Origin: QHXW01 sp035297145
Lineage (GTDB): Bacteria > Acidobacteriota > Terriglobia > Bryobacterales > Bryobacteraceae
NCBI GenBank assembly: GCA_035297145.1
Contig: DATGZN010000027.1
Coordinates: forward strand, 1-64,000
Direction of reading: 5' to 3'
Length of the DNA: 64,000 bases
Part shown: positions 35,474-44,769 of the stretch, one piece after another
How positions within the stretch are numbered: the first letter of the stretch is position 1
Layout of the letters: each line of letters starts with the position of its first letter
Made by a program: the position numbers and the translations under genes
The notes under the pieces: generated by a model
What the model was told of the DNA's origin: nothing
Databases searched by the model: none
What the model saw: only the letters and a program-made list of their open reading frames with translations

Positions 35474-36660
35474 GCAAGCTCCCGAATGCTATCGGTCACA
35501 TAGGTAATGGACTCCTCCGTCATACGGGGATGGATGGGAAGGCTGACATACTTCTGGAACAGCGATTCCGCCACCGGACACTCGCCGTCATGGTGCCCCA
35601 GTTTGCGGTAAGCCGTGGTCAAATGAATGGGCATGTAGTGCGACCACACTTTGATGCGCTTGCCTGTATAGAGTCTCCACATGAAGTCTTCCTTGTTCAG
35701 CCGGAACTCTCGCTCCACCATCACGCAATAAATATGAAAGACGTGCCTGACGTCTGGAGAAACATAGGGCAACGTGAGTCCACGGGTCCCGCGCAGCAGC
35801 TCGCAGTAACGATTGGCGATCTCGATCCGCCGCGCGTTGAATCCATCCAGCTTGCGTAACTGCTCAAGCCCGACCGCAGCCTGCGCATCTGTCATCCGAA
35901 AGTTAAAGCCGACCTCGTCAAAGTCCAGATACCAGTACTGCTTTCCCATCGGCTGCTTGGTTTCGTCAATGGGTAGATACTTGCCTTTGGGATCGTAGGT
36001 GAGGCAGCACAGGGACCGGAACGACAACATGCGCTCGTACAGATCCTTCCGGTTGGTCGTGATCATGCCGCCTTCGCCCAGCGTCACCATGTTCTTTTGC
36101 TGGTGGAAGCTAAACACACCGATGTCACCCAACGTTCCCGACCGCCGGCCTTTATACTCTGCGCCCGCCGCGTGGGCACAATCCTCGATGACGATTATGC
36201 CGCGCTCCCTCGCCAATTCCATGATTGGGTCCATGTCACAGGGCTGCCCATAGAGGTGCACTACGATAATCGCCTTGGTCCGCGCGGTGATCTTCTCGGC
36301 GACGGAAGCCGCGTCCAGATTGAGTGTCCGTGGGTTGACATCGGCGAAAACTACGCGGGCCCCTTTCGCGGCAGCGGCATTGGCGGTCGAGATCCAACTG
36401 ATCGGTGTGGTGATCACCTCGTCACCTGGTCCCACTCCGGCGGCGATCACCGCCAGTTCGAGGCCAGCTGTCCCAGACGTGACAGCAAGTCCGTACTGGG
36501 CTCCGCAATATGCCGCGAAACTTTCCTCGAACTTTTTTACTTTCGGCCCGCACGAAGGAGCGCCCGCGCGTAACACTTCAATAAGCGCGGCTTCTTCCTC
36601 CGAACCATACGCCGCACCATGGCCGTACTCGAGTTCATGTATTGCTTTGGGTAGTTCCAT
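35470..36660 (-). CDS. DegT/DnrJ/EryC1/StrS-family aminotransferase
   Basis: 396 residues, typical length. Conserved sites include TSGTAGLELA near the PLP phosphate, EDCAHAAGAEYKGRRSGTLGDIGVFSFHQQKN with Lys189 as the likely Schiff-base residue, and GEGGMITT. Family members transaminate keto-sugars, usually nucleotide-linked, or act as dehydratases when the Lys is replaced. Lys is present here, so transamination is expected. Its ATG lies 26 bp inside the end of the SDR gene and its stop overlaps the kinase start, indicating tight translational coupling. Confidence 0.88.
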   Translation of the reverse strand: MELPKAIHELEYGHGAAYGSEEEAALIEVLRAGAPSCGPKVKKFEESFAAYCGAQYGLAVTSGTAGLELAVIAAGVGPGDEVITTPISWISTANAAAAKGARVVFADVNPRTLNLDAASVAEKITARTKAIIVVHLYGQPCDMDPIMELARERGIIVIEDCAHAAGAEYKGRRSGTLGDIGVFSFHQQKNMVTLGEGGMITTNRKDLYERMLSFRSLCCLTYDPKGKYLPIDETKQPMGKQYWYLDFDEVGFNFRMTDAQAAVGLEQLRKLDGFNARRIEIANRYCELLRGTRGLTLPYVSPDVRHVFHIYCVMVEREFRLNKEDFMWRLYTGKRIKVWSHYMPIHLTTAYRKLGHHDGECPVAESLFQKYVSLPIHPRMTEESITYVTDSIRELA

Positions 36661-37537
36661 GAATGGCTCTTTCTATTACTTCATCGCAAGTCGGAATGCG
36701 CGTCCGGCACACTGCCCGGATTCGTTCCGATATCAGAAAGTGATCAAGACCCCGCGGAGCCCGGCCCGGTATCGGCTCCGTCTGCGCCTTCACCAGTTTC
36801 TTGGAATAGCCCAGTCGTTCGGCAAGCCGCACGCCCAGTTCGAAACGCGAAATCGACTCCGTGGCCCCCAGATGAAACACGCCGGCTCCACTCCCAGCCG
36901 CTAGCAACTCTAGCATCACATCGGACAAAGTTGCCGCGTCAATCGGATTGCGATATTCGAAGTCAGGCAACGAGACAGTCTCTCCCGCGCGAAGCTTTGC
37001 CGCGAACTTGTTCAACATCGCGTTCGTCCCGTTCCCCTCCGCGTACCCGATGACCAGCGCCAGCCGCAGGATGATCGCCTCCGGCAGCTCCGCCGCGATC
37101 AATTGTTCCGCGCGCGCCTTGGTCCAGCCGTAAATGCTCACTGGCGTCGGTGAGTCCGACTCCCTGTAACCGTGCCGCGTCCCGTCAAAAACCGCTGCCG
37201 ACGACGTGAACAGCAACCGTGCTCCCTTTCGCCGGCACGCCGCGACCACGTGAACCGCTCCACATACATTGACAGCCTCCGCCATTTCGGGCCGCAGTTC
37301 GCACTGGTCGATATCCGATACGGCCGCGAGCAAAATCACGCAGTCAGGCTCCGCACAATCGAACGCAACGTTCACACTGTCTGCCGACGTGATATCGATG
37401 CTCACACCGCGCTCTCCCGCCGGGCGCACAAGATCCGCCTGGAAAACTTCGAACGCACCGCCTGCTTTCTGCACCACATGCTGCCCCAGAAAGCCGGTCG
37501 AGCCGACAATCAACAAACGCGGTTTTTCGGAACCCAC
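36635..37537 (-). CDS. RmlD-like NAD(P)-dependent SDR
   Basis: 300 residues from a GTG. It is an extended short-chain dehydrogenase: GSTGFLGQHV for dinucleotide binding, LLAAVSDIDQCE, FTSSAAVFDG with the catalytic Ser region, and YGWTKARAE with the YxxxK pair. Best resemblance is to dTDP-4-dehydrorhamnose reductase/NAD-epimerase-type enzymes that act on activated sugars. It starts six bases after secreted protein D and overlaps the DegT gene, so it belongs in the same operon. Confidence 0.85.
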   Translation of the reverse strand: MGSEKPRLLIVGSTGFLGQHVVQKAGGAFEVFQADLVRPAGERGVSIDITSADSVNVAFDCAEPDCVILLAAVSDIDQCELRPEMAEAVNVCGAVHVVAACRRKGARLLFTSSAAVFDGTRHGYRESDSPTPVSIYGWTKARAEQLIAAELPEAIILRLALVIGYAEGNGTNAMLNKFAAKLRAGETVSLPDFEYRNPIDAATLSDVMLELLAAGSGAGVFHLGATESISRFELGVRLAERLGYSKKLVKAQTEPIPGRAPRGLDHFLISERIRAVCRTRIPTCDEVIERAIHGTTQSNT

Positions 37538-37543
37538 TCTCGC

Positions 37544-38866
37544 TTACCTGGCCCACTCCGGAAAGGCCGTCATGGCATCCACGAAATTATGAACCTTATC
37601 GGTGTGGGCGTCCTCCTGCCAGCCGCCACGCCCTGGCTTGACCGAGTTTTCGCGCGGGCAGCCGTCGTCATTGATGGCGTAGAGGGCATAGTTCAGCGCC
37701 TGGTAAGCGAGCCCTTTGTATTCGTCCGAGCCGGTGGCCGCGGAATACATCGCCAGCACCGCACCGTAAGTCGAGAGAATGCCGCCCCAGGGCTCCTTGT
37801 CGTAAGTCTGCTCGCCGCAAACCGGCACACCGGTCCGGATACTGGTGAAATTCTTGATCGTGAAGTCGATGAGCGTCTTGGCATCCGCCGCCCAATCGGC
37901 ATCCACCGCTTCTTTCTTCTCGATGAGATATCTCGCCAGGTTCAACGGCGACCACGCGTTGCGATTGTCAGGCTCGGCGTGGTCTTCGAAAAACTGCACC
38001 CAAAGCGAGCCATCTTTCGCCACATTCGGAATCTGGTAGCTCTTGATCCAGGTCCATAACTTCGCACGAGGCTCTTGGAACTCGGCGTGTCCGTGCTCGA
38101 TAAGGCTATCGAACAATCGCAGGTCGAATGACATGTTGCCCGAAACCGGAAAGCGCGATTCACCCGTCCGGTAATCCACGCGAAACGGCCATGGACTTCG
38201 CTCGCTGTTGCCCGTCCCCATGTTGGCCACCAGCACCCGTGCATTCTGCAAAGCCTGGTCCAGGTACTTGTTTTCACTGGTCGCCTCGTACAACAGCACC
38301 AGGGCGTACCCCGCGATGCCCCCCTTATCGGGCTCAATCTCGTAAGGCTTGTCAGCCTGTGTGCCGGCGTCCGGAGGCTGAGGAAACTTACCGCGGATGC
38401 CGGTGGACCGTGTAAATCGTGGATACTTGCCCGTATCCGGCGTCAGGCTCTCTTTCACCAGATAGTCGCCCATATAGCGCGCGAACTCTAGAATCTTCGG
38501 ATTCTTCCTTCCGCTCCACGCGTAGTACTTGAGATAAGAAATGATCCCCATGCCGTTCTGCATGGAAGGGATAGTATCCACGCGTCTGGCAATCGGCTGG
38601 TAATCGCCATCCATGAAAGTCGTGTAGACGAAACGCGGATAGCCGCTCTCGATGGGGCACGCGAGATACCAGTTCATCTCGCGCTTGAGCGCGTCACTCC
38701 ACGAGGTCCATGGAGCGAGCATTCCTTTGGAATCGTAGACCGCGCGATGATTGCCGATCGTCGGGTTATCGGCCCCCATCGCGGCGGGTCCGGTAAGACA
38801 CCCGATCCACGCCAGCAACACGGCAGCGCAAGAACTAACGAGGTTCCGCGGGCCGGGAATGATCAT
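37544..38866 (-). CDS. Secreted alpha-toroid-like protein, paralogue D
   Basis: 440 residues, the shortest of the four relatives. The signal peptide ends near AAMGADN. Shared segments are GMLAPW, YLDQALQNARVL, SPWPFRVDYRTGE, VQFFEDH, CGEQT and AFPEWA at the extreme C-terminus. The later WFSDGY/DYMRH and LLRSSSV blocks found in B and C are reduced or absent. The function is unknown; a carbohydrate-active or carbohydrate-binding role in the periplasm or outside is inferred from fold impression and operon context. Confidence 0.7.
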   Translation of the reverse strand: MIIPGPRNLVSSCAAVLLAWIGCLTGPAAMGADNPTIGNHRAVYDSKGMLAPWTSWSDALKREMNWYLACPIESGYPRFVYTTFMDGDYQPIARRVDTIPSMQNGMGIISYLKYYAWSGRKNPKILEFARYMGDYLVKESLTPDTGKYPRFTRSTGIRGKFPQPPDAGTQADKPYEIEPDKGGIAGYALVLLYEATSENKYLDQALQNARVLVANMGTGNSERSPWPFRVDYRTGESRFPVSGNMSFDLRLFDSLIEHGHAEFQEPRAKLWTWIKSYQIPNVAKDGSLWVQFFEDHAEPDNRNAWSPLNLARYLIEKKEAVDADWAADAKTLIDFTIKNFTSIRTGVPVCGEQTYDKEPWGGILSTYGAVLAMYSAATGSDEYKGLAYQALNYALYAINDDGCPRENSVKPGRGGWQEDAHTDKVHNFVDAMTAFPEWAR

Positions 38867-38900
38867 GTGATTCGCGCCACTCGCTCCCGCCGGTTTCGCG

Positions 38901-41900
38901 TCAGAAGTGCAGCCGCAGCCCGAACTGCATGCGGCGCTGGTCTACGGATGTCGAAAACACTTGACCTATCGTCGCGTCTCCCACGTTTGCGTCCGGAGCT
39001 GCAAAGTTCGTGTGATTAAACGTATTGAAGACGTCCACGCGCAACTGCAGGTTGATGCGCTCGGTCACGTCGAACGTCTTCGATAGAGACGAATCGAGCT
39101 GTTGCTGCCCATCCGCATGCAGCGGATCGATGCCCAAGTTCCCATACGTGTCCGGCACTGTATCGGGAACGAAGCAACTCGGGTCGAACCACATGTTAGG
39201 CGTCGGATTCGAAATCGCACCGTTGCAAACACGGTTGGCGCGGTTGCCCTGTCCATTGTTCAGGAGACTGACGCCCGAAGTAACGTCGAAACGCGTGCCA
39301 CTGCGAATGTGAATCAGGCCGGAGTATTGCCAGCCTCCCAGTACTGCGTCCACCCCGCGGTTCGCGTTTGATAAATATGTCCGTCCTTTGCCGAACGGAA
39401 GCTGGACGACCACTTGCGCGTTGAGCACATGCGCTATGTCCTGCGGTGTCGGCCCGTAATACTGCCAGATATTATTCGGGTCGCCGCCCCAGCTGCCGCC
39501 AGTGTTGTTGCCGTTTGAGAAACTCCGGCCATGCGCATAGGTAGCGTACACATCTACATACTTCGCGATCTTGGCGGTGTAGCTCGCGGTAAGCGCGTCA
39601 TACCAGGTCCCCGCCATCGAATAGTAGACCGGCACATCTCCAAGCTGCGGATATGTGCCGTACAGGGGCCGCGCCAGGTTATAGTTTGCACCCGACGGCT
39701 GCGGCGGCGCCTCGTTCACGTTCTTAGTCCAAGTGTTGTTCCTGCCCTGCACGTGCATATAACCTACGTCGACAATCATGCCCGGACGGATTTCACGCTG
39801 CACGTTGATTGTCCCTTGGTCCACACGCTGGTTTTTCCAGTCAGTCGCTGTCCCACGTATCAGCGCATTGGGCGGGATAATCGGGTTGCCGGAGCTGTCG
39901 TATTGCGCGTTAGAGATCGGAATCCCGTCGCGCGAGAGTAACAACGATGGTGTCAGATTGTTCGGCGTCAGCAACGTCTGCTTAACGTAGCTTGGATAGG
40001 TGAGCCCGAGAATCGTCAGCGGTCCCAGCCAGTAGGCCTGCCAGTACGAGATGCCATAACCGCCGCGGACGCTTGTCTTTCCGTGATCAGGGGTCCACGC
40101 GAAGCCCATGCGCGGTCCAACGTCGCCCTTGTCCAAATTGAGTGCCGGACTGCGGTTACTATTGGTGGCGACTACCAGTTGATTGGTCTGAACGTCCCAA
40201 TTCGACTCGCGGTTGTAGCGTTCAATCGGCCGGGTATAGAGGTCGTAGCGAAAGCCAATGTTCAGCGTGAGCGACGGCAGCACCTTGAAATCGTCCTGTG
40301 CGTACCAGGCGTTCTGCCAGTAGGTCTGGTACGGCCATCCGCTCACGAACCGCGCGCGGGCGATGCTGGTCGGCGTCCCGAGTAGGAAACTCGGATACGC
40401 GTACGGCGCGGCGACCCCGTTATAGGACGTCATCGCCGGATCGAAGCTCAATGCCCCGCGCGGATCATCGCCGCCAATGGTGTCCGCTGAGGTGTCCTCT
40501 ACGTGGTTCAGGCTCGTTCCGAATTTCAGGTTGTGCTTCCCTTTCACCCATGTGAAATTTTCCGTGAGCGAGAGCGTGTTGCTGACAATGAACGCCACCC
40601 AGTCCGGGTCGCCGATATTGTGAAGGGGCGGCAGGTTGCCTTGCACCTCGAAGATACCTTCGGTGATCTGGTCACCCAGATTGCCATTCGGTATCCCGTA
40701 GAAATTGTTCCAATTCTTGCTCATCGTCTTGTTGCTGGTATTGACGTGCGTCCGGTTATAGCCCATCCGGACCTCATTCGTCATCGTGGCGCCAATGGTA
40801 CGCAGATAAGTAAACTGCATGTTTTGATCCACGGTGTTCGAGTCGGCTTGCCCGTTTTGCCAGAACTGGTTTACGTTGGTGGCATTGTTATTAATCGAGT
40901 TCATCTTGGAGTAACGGTAAAAAAAGCGGTCTTTGTCGGACAAATTGTAATCCCCGCGCCCGTCGCCCTGATCCACAGTCTGCTGATTCGAGTATAGGTA
41001 GTAGAGGTTGTTGGAAATCCCGGGCAGGTTGGCCACGCCGAATATCTTGTCGGCATTCATCTTGGCTGCCGGCCCATCGAAGCGGGAAGCGGGTATGATG
41101 TTGCCGGCGAACGGTGTGGCCGAGATCACATTTCCATTGGAGTCGAATTTCCGTGAGAACGGATCGTAGATCTGACCGTAGGTGCCACCGGCCGCGTCCT
41201 TGGGCTGCGTGAGATCGTAGAGCTCGGAAAAATCGCCGTTGTACATCTTGTCGGTCGGAGCGCTGGTAAAGCCGGGCTGGCTGGTGCTGAACCGTGTGCC
41301 CTGATAATCGCCGAAAAAGAAAAGCTTGTTCTTGATCGCCGGACCACCCGCTGCGCCGCCAAACTGATTCCGTCGAAACGGCGTGGCCTGCTGCGCGAAG
41401 AAGTTCTTCGCATCGGCGTCGTTGTTGCGCAGGAACTCGAACAGCGCGCCGTGAAACTCGTTGCTGCCCGACTTCGTCACCACGTTAATCACCGCGCTGC
41501 CCGAAAATCCGAACTCCGCGTTGTACTTGCCCGTGTAGACCTGCACTTCCTGAATAGCTTCGATGGGCGGCACCAGGCCAATGTAAGCATTCTGCGGCTC
41601 ACGGTTGAAAATACCCTCGATGAAAACACTATTAGCGTTAGCGTCAACGCCTCCCAAAGAAACCAGCTGATTGCGCGTCAGGCCAATGGCCGATCCATCC
41701 TCTCCACCGTTGGATTGGTAGTTGCCGCTGCCCACGTCGTTGTTCGCGCCTGGCAGCAGATTCATCTGGTACAGAGGGTTGCGATCAATGTTGGGAAGTT
41801 GGTCGAGTTCCCTGTAGCCGAACGTCTTCGACAACTCGGAGGTTTCCGTAGAGACGCTCACCGGGTTGGCCGATACTTCGACCGCCTGCTGTACCTGTCC

Positions 41901-42236
41901 CACCGTCAGGCTGAAGTCGATACGCGTAATCCCGCCGGCGTTCACCACCACCTCCGACGCCACGCCGCGTTGAAAGCCCGCCTTCTCAGCCGTGACATGG
42001 TATGTGCCCGGCAGCACAAAATTCACGACGTAGTCGCCTGCTTCCGAACTCTGCGCCGTCGTCGTCGCACTTGTGGCGTCATTGGTCACCTGTATCCGCG
42101 CTTGCGGCACAACAGCTCCACTGGCATCCCGCACCGTGCCATCGATGCGACCGCTGTTGATCTGGGCGTCGACTACGCTTCCGGCCAAAAGTAAGCTCAA
42201 CCCCAACACGAGTTTCCGCGCTGAAGAAAATGACAT
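38901..42236 (-). CDS. Oar-like TonB-dependent receptor heading the eight-gene operon
   Basis: 1,111 residues. Signal peptide, regulatory domain (~26-105, GRIDGTVRDASGAVVPQARI), plug domain through SAVINVVTKSGSNEFHGALFEFLRN (~255), and a barrel ending in Phe (FGLRLHF). A GAGGAGGGG site precedes the ATG. It is the first gene of a minus-strand run with gaps of 34 bp or less down to 29662, and a GntR-type regulator lies 116 bp upstream on the same strand. It probably imports an oligosaccharide or sugar acid for the downstream enzymes. Confidence 0.9.
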   Translation of the reverse strand: MSFSSARKLVLGLSLLLAGSVVDAQINSGRIDGTVRDASGAVVPQARIQVTNDATSATTTAQSSEAGDYVVNFVLPGTYHVTAEKAGFQRGVASEVVVNAGGITRIDFSLTVGQVQQAVEVSANPVSVSTETSELSKTFGYRELDQLPNIDRNPLYQMNLLPGANNDVGSGNYQSNGGEDGSAIGLTRNQLVSLGGVDANANSVFIEGIFNREPQNAYIGLVPPIEAIQEVQVYTGKYNAEFGFSGSAVINVVTKSGSNEFHGALFEFLRNNDADAKNFFAQQATPFRRNQFGGAAGGPAIKNKLFFFGDYQGTRFSTSQPGFTSAPTDKMYNGDFSELYDLTQPKDAAGGTYGQIYDPFSRKFDSNGNVISATPFAGNIIPASRFDGPAAKMNADKIFGVANLPGISNNLYYLYSNQQTVDQGDGRGDYNLSDKDRFFYRYSKMNSINNNATNVNQFWQNGQADSNTVDQNMQFTYLRTIGATMTNEVRMGYNRTHVNTSNKTMSKNWNNFYGIPNGNLGDQITEGIFEVQGNLPPLHNIGDPDWVAFIVSNTLSLTENFTWVKGKHNLKFGTSLNHVEDTSADTIGGDDPRGALSFDPAMTSYNGVAAPYAYPSFLLGTPTSIARARFVSGWPYQTYWQNAWYAQDDFKVLPSLTLNIGFRYDLYTRPIERYNRESNWDVQTNQLVVATNSNRSPALNLDKGDVGPRMGFAWTPDHGKTSVRGGYGISYWQAYWLGPLTILGLTYPSYVKQTLLTPNNLTPSLLLSRDGIPISNAQYDSSGNPIIPPNALIRGTATDWKNQRVDQGTINVQREIRPGMIVDVGYMHVQGRNNTWTKNVNEAPPQPSGANYNLARPLYGTYPQLGDVPVYYSMAGTWYDALTASYTAKIAKYVDVYATYAHGRSFSNGNNTGGSWGGDPNNIWQYYGPTPQDIAHVLNAQVVVQLPFGKGRTYLSNANRGVDAVLGGWQYSGLIHIRSGTRFDVTSGVSLLNNGQGNRANRVCNGAISNPTPNMWFDPSCFVPDTVPDTYGNLGIDPLHADGQQQLDSSLSKTFDVTERINLQLRVDVFNTFNHTNFAAPDANVGDATIGQVFSTSVDQRRMQFGLRLHF

Positions 42237-42352
42237 CTGTAAGCCCCTCCTCGAAATTTACAAATATCATATGTTTGAGGCGTAGGGCTGTCAAGGCAAT
42301 TCTGCAACAGGCGTGCGGCGGAGATGGCGGTACTTGACTTACTTCTGCACTA

Positions 42353-43060
42353 TTAGACGAATTTCTTCAACGCGTTGCGGCAATCCGCCAGAGTTAGTTT
42401 CATCAGCCGTCGGACAGCCTGCCTGGCACCTATTGGATTGCGCGATCGGATCTCAGCATAGATATTACGATGCAGCTCCCAGCCGACCGAGAAGCTAGCC
42501 GTGAGCTTGATTTGTTGGAGAAACACCTCCATCAGCGGATCGAGCACCATTTCCAGATAGCGATTGTGAGCCGCGCGCATTATCGCTCGATGAAAACGCA
42601 GGTCCGCCGCAACCGTATCATCAAGTTCACCAGCTTCCCCATCTTTCATGGCCTTCAACGACGACTCGATTTCCTCCAGATCTTCGGCGCTGGCTCGCAC
42701 AGCCGCCAGACTGGCGGTCGTTTCTTCAAGTACTTGGCGGAGTTCGAGCAGGCTCTCGGTTTCTTCGATGGTGGGTATCGGTTGGTCGCGGAACAGCCTG
42801 AGTAACGATTCCTTTACTCTGTCCGGTTTAGGCGCTATGGTCAGCGTTCCGCGGCCGGCGCGGACCTCGATGACGCCCCGATCCTCTAGAATCTTCATGG
42901 CTTCGCGGACGACGATCCGGCTCACATGGAACCGCTCCGCCAACTCGGCTTCTTTCGGAAGCCGCGAACCGGGCTCCGGATACTCCTCGGCTATCAGGCG
43001 TTGCACCTCGCGCAGCACCAGTTCGCTCAAACGGCCGTTACGGAAGCTGCGTGTTTGCAT
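42353..43060 (-). CDS. GntR-family transcriptional regulator with FCD domain
   Basis: 235 residues. N-terminal winged helix-turn-helix (~8-75: LPKEAELAERFHVSRIVVREAMKILEDRGVIEVRAGRGT) followed by an all-helical FCD ligand-binding domain (~95-225) with the usual Asp/His metal-ligand spacing (DLRFHRAIMRAAHN, then LHRNIYAEI). FCD regulators typically sense sugar acids or other carboxylates and repress neighbouring catabolic genes. It lies between the TonB-led operon and the divergent B-C pair, so it is the likely local regulator of both. Confidence 0.88.
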   Translation of the reverse strand: MQTRSFRNGRLSELVLREVQRLIAEEYPEPGSRLPKEAELAERFHVSRIVVREAMKILEDRGVIEVRAGRGTLTIAPKPDRVKESLLRLFRDQPIPTIEETESLLELRQVLEETTASLAAVRASAEDLEEIESSLKAMKDGEAGELDDTVAADLRFHRAIMRAAHNRYLEMVLDPLMEVFLQQIKLTASFSVGWELHRNIYAEIRSRNPIGARQAVRRLMKLTLADCRNALKKFV

Positions 43061-43118
43061 CTTAATCGCACCAAATCATGAGTATACAAAGTGCTGGCGA
43101 TCCGCCGGATTAGAAGAT
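43061..43118. promoter_or_regulatory. Short divergent intergenic region between the regulator and paralogue B
   Basis: Only 58 bp separate the ATG of the GntR gene from that of paralogue B. It must hold at least part of both promoters. The palindrome gtatac (within tgagtatacaa) is a candidate operator core, but it does not match the FadR-type consensus well, so this is a suggestion only. Confidence 0.3.
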
Positions 43119-44765
43119 ATGATCTTTCTCATGCGGTTGTCAATCTTACCTGCACTGTTACTGCCAGCAATCGCCTGTGCACAAGACGTTTATGTGAATG
43201 CGCAGGTACCCTGGCACCCGGTAGTGCTGGATGCGCAAGGGAAGCTGCTGGCTTGGTACCAGCCGGAAAAGAATCTCGGCTACGATCACGTCATTCGGCT
43301 TGGCTGGAATTTTATCGAGCACAAGGTGCCGGTGGACACGCGTCACGGCTCCGGGCTCAAGATCTATCTCATTAATTCCGTTTACGATGGCAAAACTCTG
43401 CAAGGCACGAACTGGCAGCACAATCCGGCCATGGTGTTTGCATCTTTTGTCGACTCATTGGTGGGCTGGTACCCGTATTCGGGAGACGAAGAGGCGGTTC
43501 AGGCCGTCCGGGGAATGCTCGATCACCAACTCGCACACGGCACCACGCCTTCAGACTGGGAATGGCCCGGCGTCCCGTTTGCCACCAACTGCGATGACGA
43601 ACCCGATTACGGGCGGTGCATCCAGGACATGCCGCGCGAGTTCTACGGCGGGATTGAGACTGATAAAGTCGGCGAGCTCGGAACCGGCTACGGGCTGTTC
43701 TACAAGCTGACCGGTGAACGCAAATATCTGGATGCGGCGATTCGTTGTGCGCAAGCTCTGGCAAAGCACGTACGCCCCGGCGATGCCGATCACACTCCCT
43801 GGCCTTTTCGGGTGGACGCACGCACCGGAGTGACGCTCGCGCTCGAGGAATACGGCGGCAACATCGCGGGGCCTCTGCGGCTTTTTGACGAGTTGATCCA
43901 CATCCATGCCGGTGACATCGCAGCCTTTCGCAACGCTCGCGATATCGCCTGGAAATGGATGCTCGATCAGCCGCTCAATCGCGACAGCCGGGCATGGAAC
44001 AAGTGGGCAGGCTATTTCGAGGATGTGCCGCGCCACACGGACGACGTGAATCAGCTCACGCCCATGATGGCGGCATATTACATCCTCGCGCGCGAAGATC
44101 CGGCCGAGGTGGATCCGCAATGGATGGGCCACGTGGGACGTCTGCTTGATTGGGTGAGGATCAAACTGGGCCGAGGGCCATTCTTCGGCGCGCAGGCCAT
44201 TGACGAGCAAACCACTCCCGACGCCACGTTCGGCTGCTGCTCGCGAGCCGGTCAGGGTGATCATACGGCACGTTGGGCCGCCATGAACGCCATGTTCTTC
44301 GAAAAGACGCGCGATGGACAAGCGCGCGAAGACGCCTTCCGGTCCCTGAACTACGGAACCTATTTTGCGGGCTCTGACGGCCGGATTGCCTGTTGCGGTG
44401 TGGACTATCACGACTCGTATTGGTTCAGCGACGGGTATTCGGACTACATGCGCCACTTCCAATGGGCCATGGGCGCCGTCCCCGAATTCGCTCCGATGGG
44501 AGTGGACCATATTCTTCGATCGAGCTCGGTGGTGCAGAAGGTGAAGTACGCGCCACGCAGTGTGGAATACAAAACGTTCGATGCGGCCGCCGTCGAAGTT
44601 CTGCGCCTGAGTTTCAAGCCCGCGCACGTGACCGCTGGAGGAGCCGCGATCCACGAGCGTGGCGATACTCACGAAGAGGGCTATACGATTCAACCATTGC
44701 CTGGCGGCGATTGGGCCGTTCGCCTGCGCCACGTGAATTCGGGTGAAATCAACATCGGAGGCTAA
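43119..44765 (+). CDS. Secreted alpha-toroid-like protein, paralogue B
   Basis: 548 residues from ATG 43119 (a second ATG at 43131 also suits the signal peptide MRLSILPALLLPAIACAQ). Blocks shared with A, C and D are GKLLAW, YLDAAIRCAQAL, TPWPFRVDARTG, AGYFEDV, DEQT, HTARWAAMNAMF, YWFSDGYSDYMRH and VPEFAP...HILRSSSVVQKVKYA. Two Cys-rich spots (FGCCSRAG, IACCGVD) line up in part with CCG/CC in A. The frame is open far upstream, but that part is antisense to the regulator gene. It is the first gene of a two-gene operon, four bases before gene C. Confidence 0.75.
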   Translation: MIFLMRLSILPALLLPAIACAQDVYVNAQVPWHPVVLDAQGKLLAWYQPEKNLGYDHVIRLGWNFIEHKVPVDTRHGSGLKIYLINSVYDGKTLQGTNWQHNPAMVFASFVDSLVGWYPYSGDEEAVQAVRGMLDHQLAHGTTPSDWEWPGVPFATNCDDEPDYGRCIQDMPREFYGGIETDKVGELGTGYGLFYKLTGERKYLDAAIRCAQALAKHVRPGDADHTPWPFRVDARTGVTLALEEYGGNIAGPLRLFDELIHIHAGDIAAFRNARDIAWKWMLDQPLNRDSRAWNKWAGYFEDVPRHTDDVNQLTPMMAAYYILAREDPAEVDPQWMGHVGRLLDWVRIKLGRGPFFGAQAIDEQTTPDATFGCCSRAGQGDHTARWAAMNAMFFEKTRDGQAREDAFRSLNYGTYFAGSDGRIACCGVDYHDSYWFSDGYSDYMRHFQWAMGAVPEFAPMGVDHILRSSSVVQKVKYAPRSVEYKTFDAAAVEVLRLSFKPAHVTAGGAAIHERGDTHEEGYTIQPLPGGDWAVRLRHVNSGEINIGG

Positions 44766-44769
44766 GCAC

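Noticed and set aside
34556..35503. 315-codon plus-strand frame opposite the GHMP kinase
   Set aside because: Shadow frame; the kinase motifs on the minus strand account for the sequence.
43085..43095. gtatac palindrome as a definite GntR operator
   Set aside because: Half-site spacing does not fit the FCD consensus; kept only as a low-confidence regulatory region.
42648..43118. 5' extension of paralogue B into the regulator gene
   Set aside because: Antisense to the conserved HTH/FCD coding sequence; the signal peptide at 43119 marks the true start.
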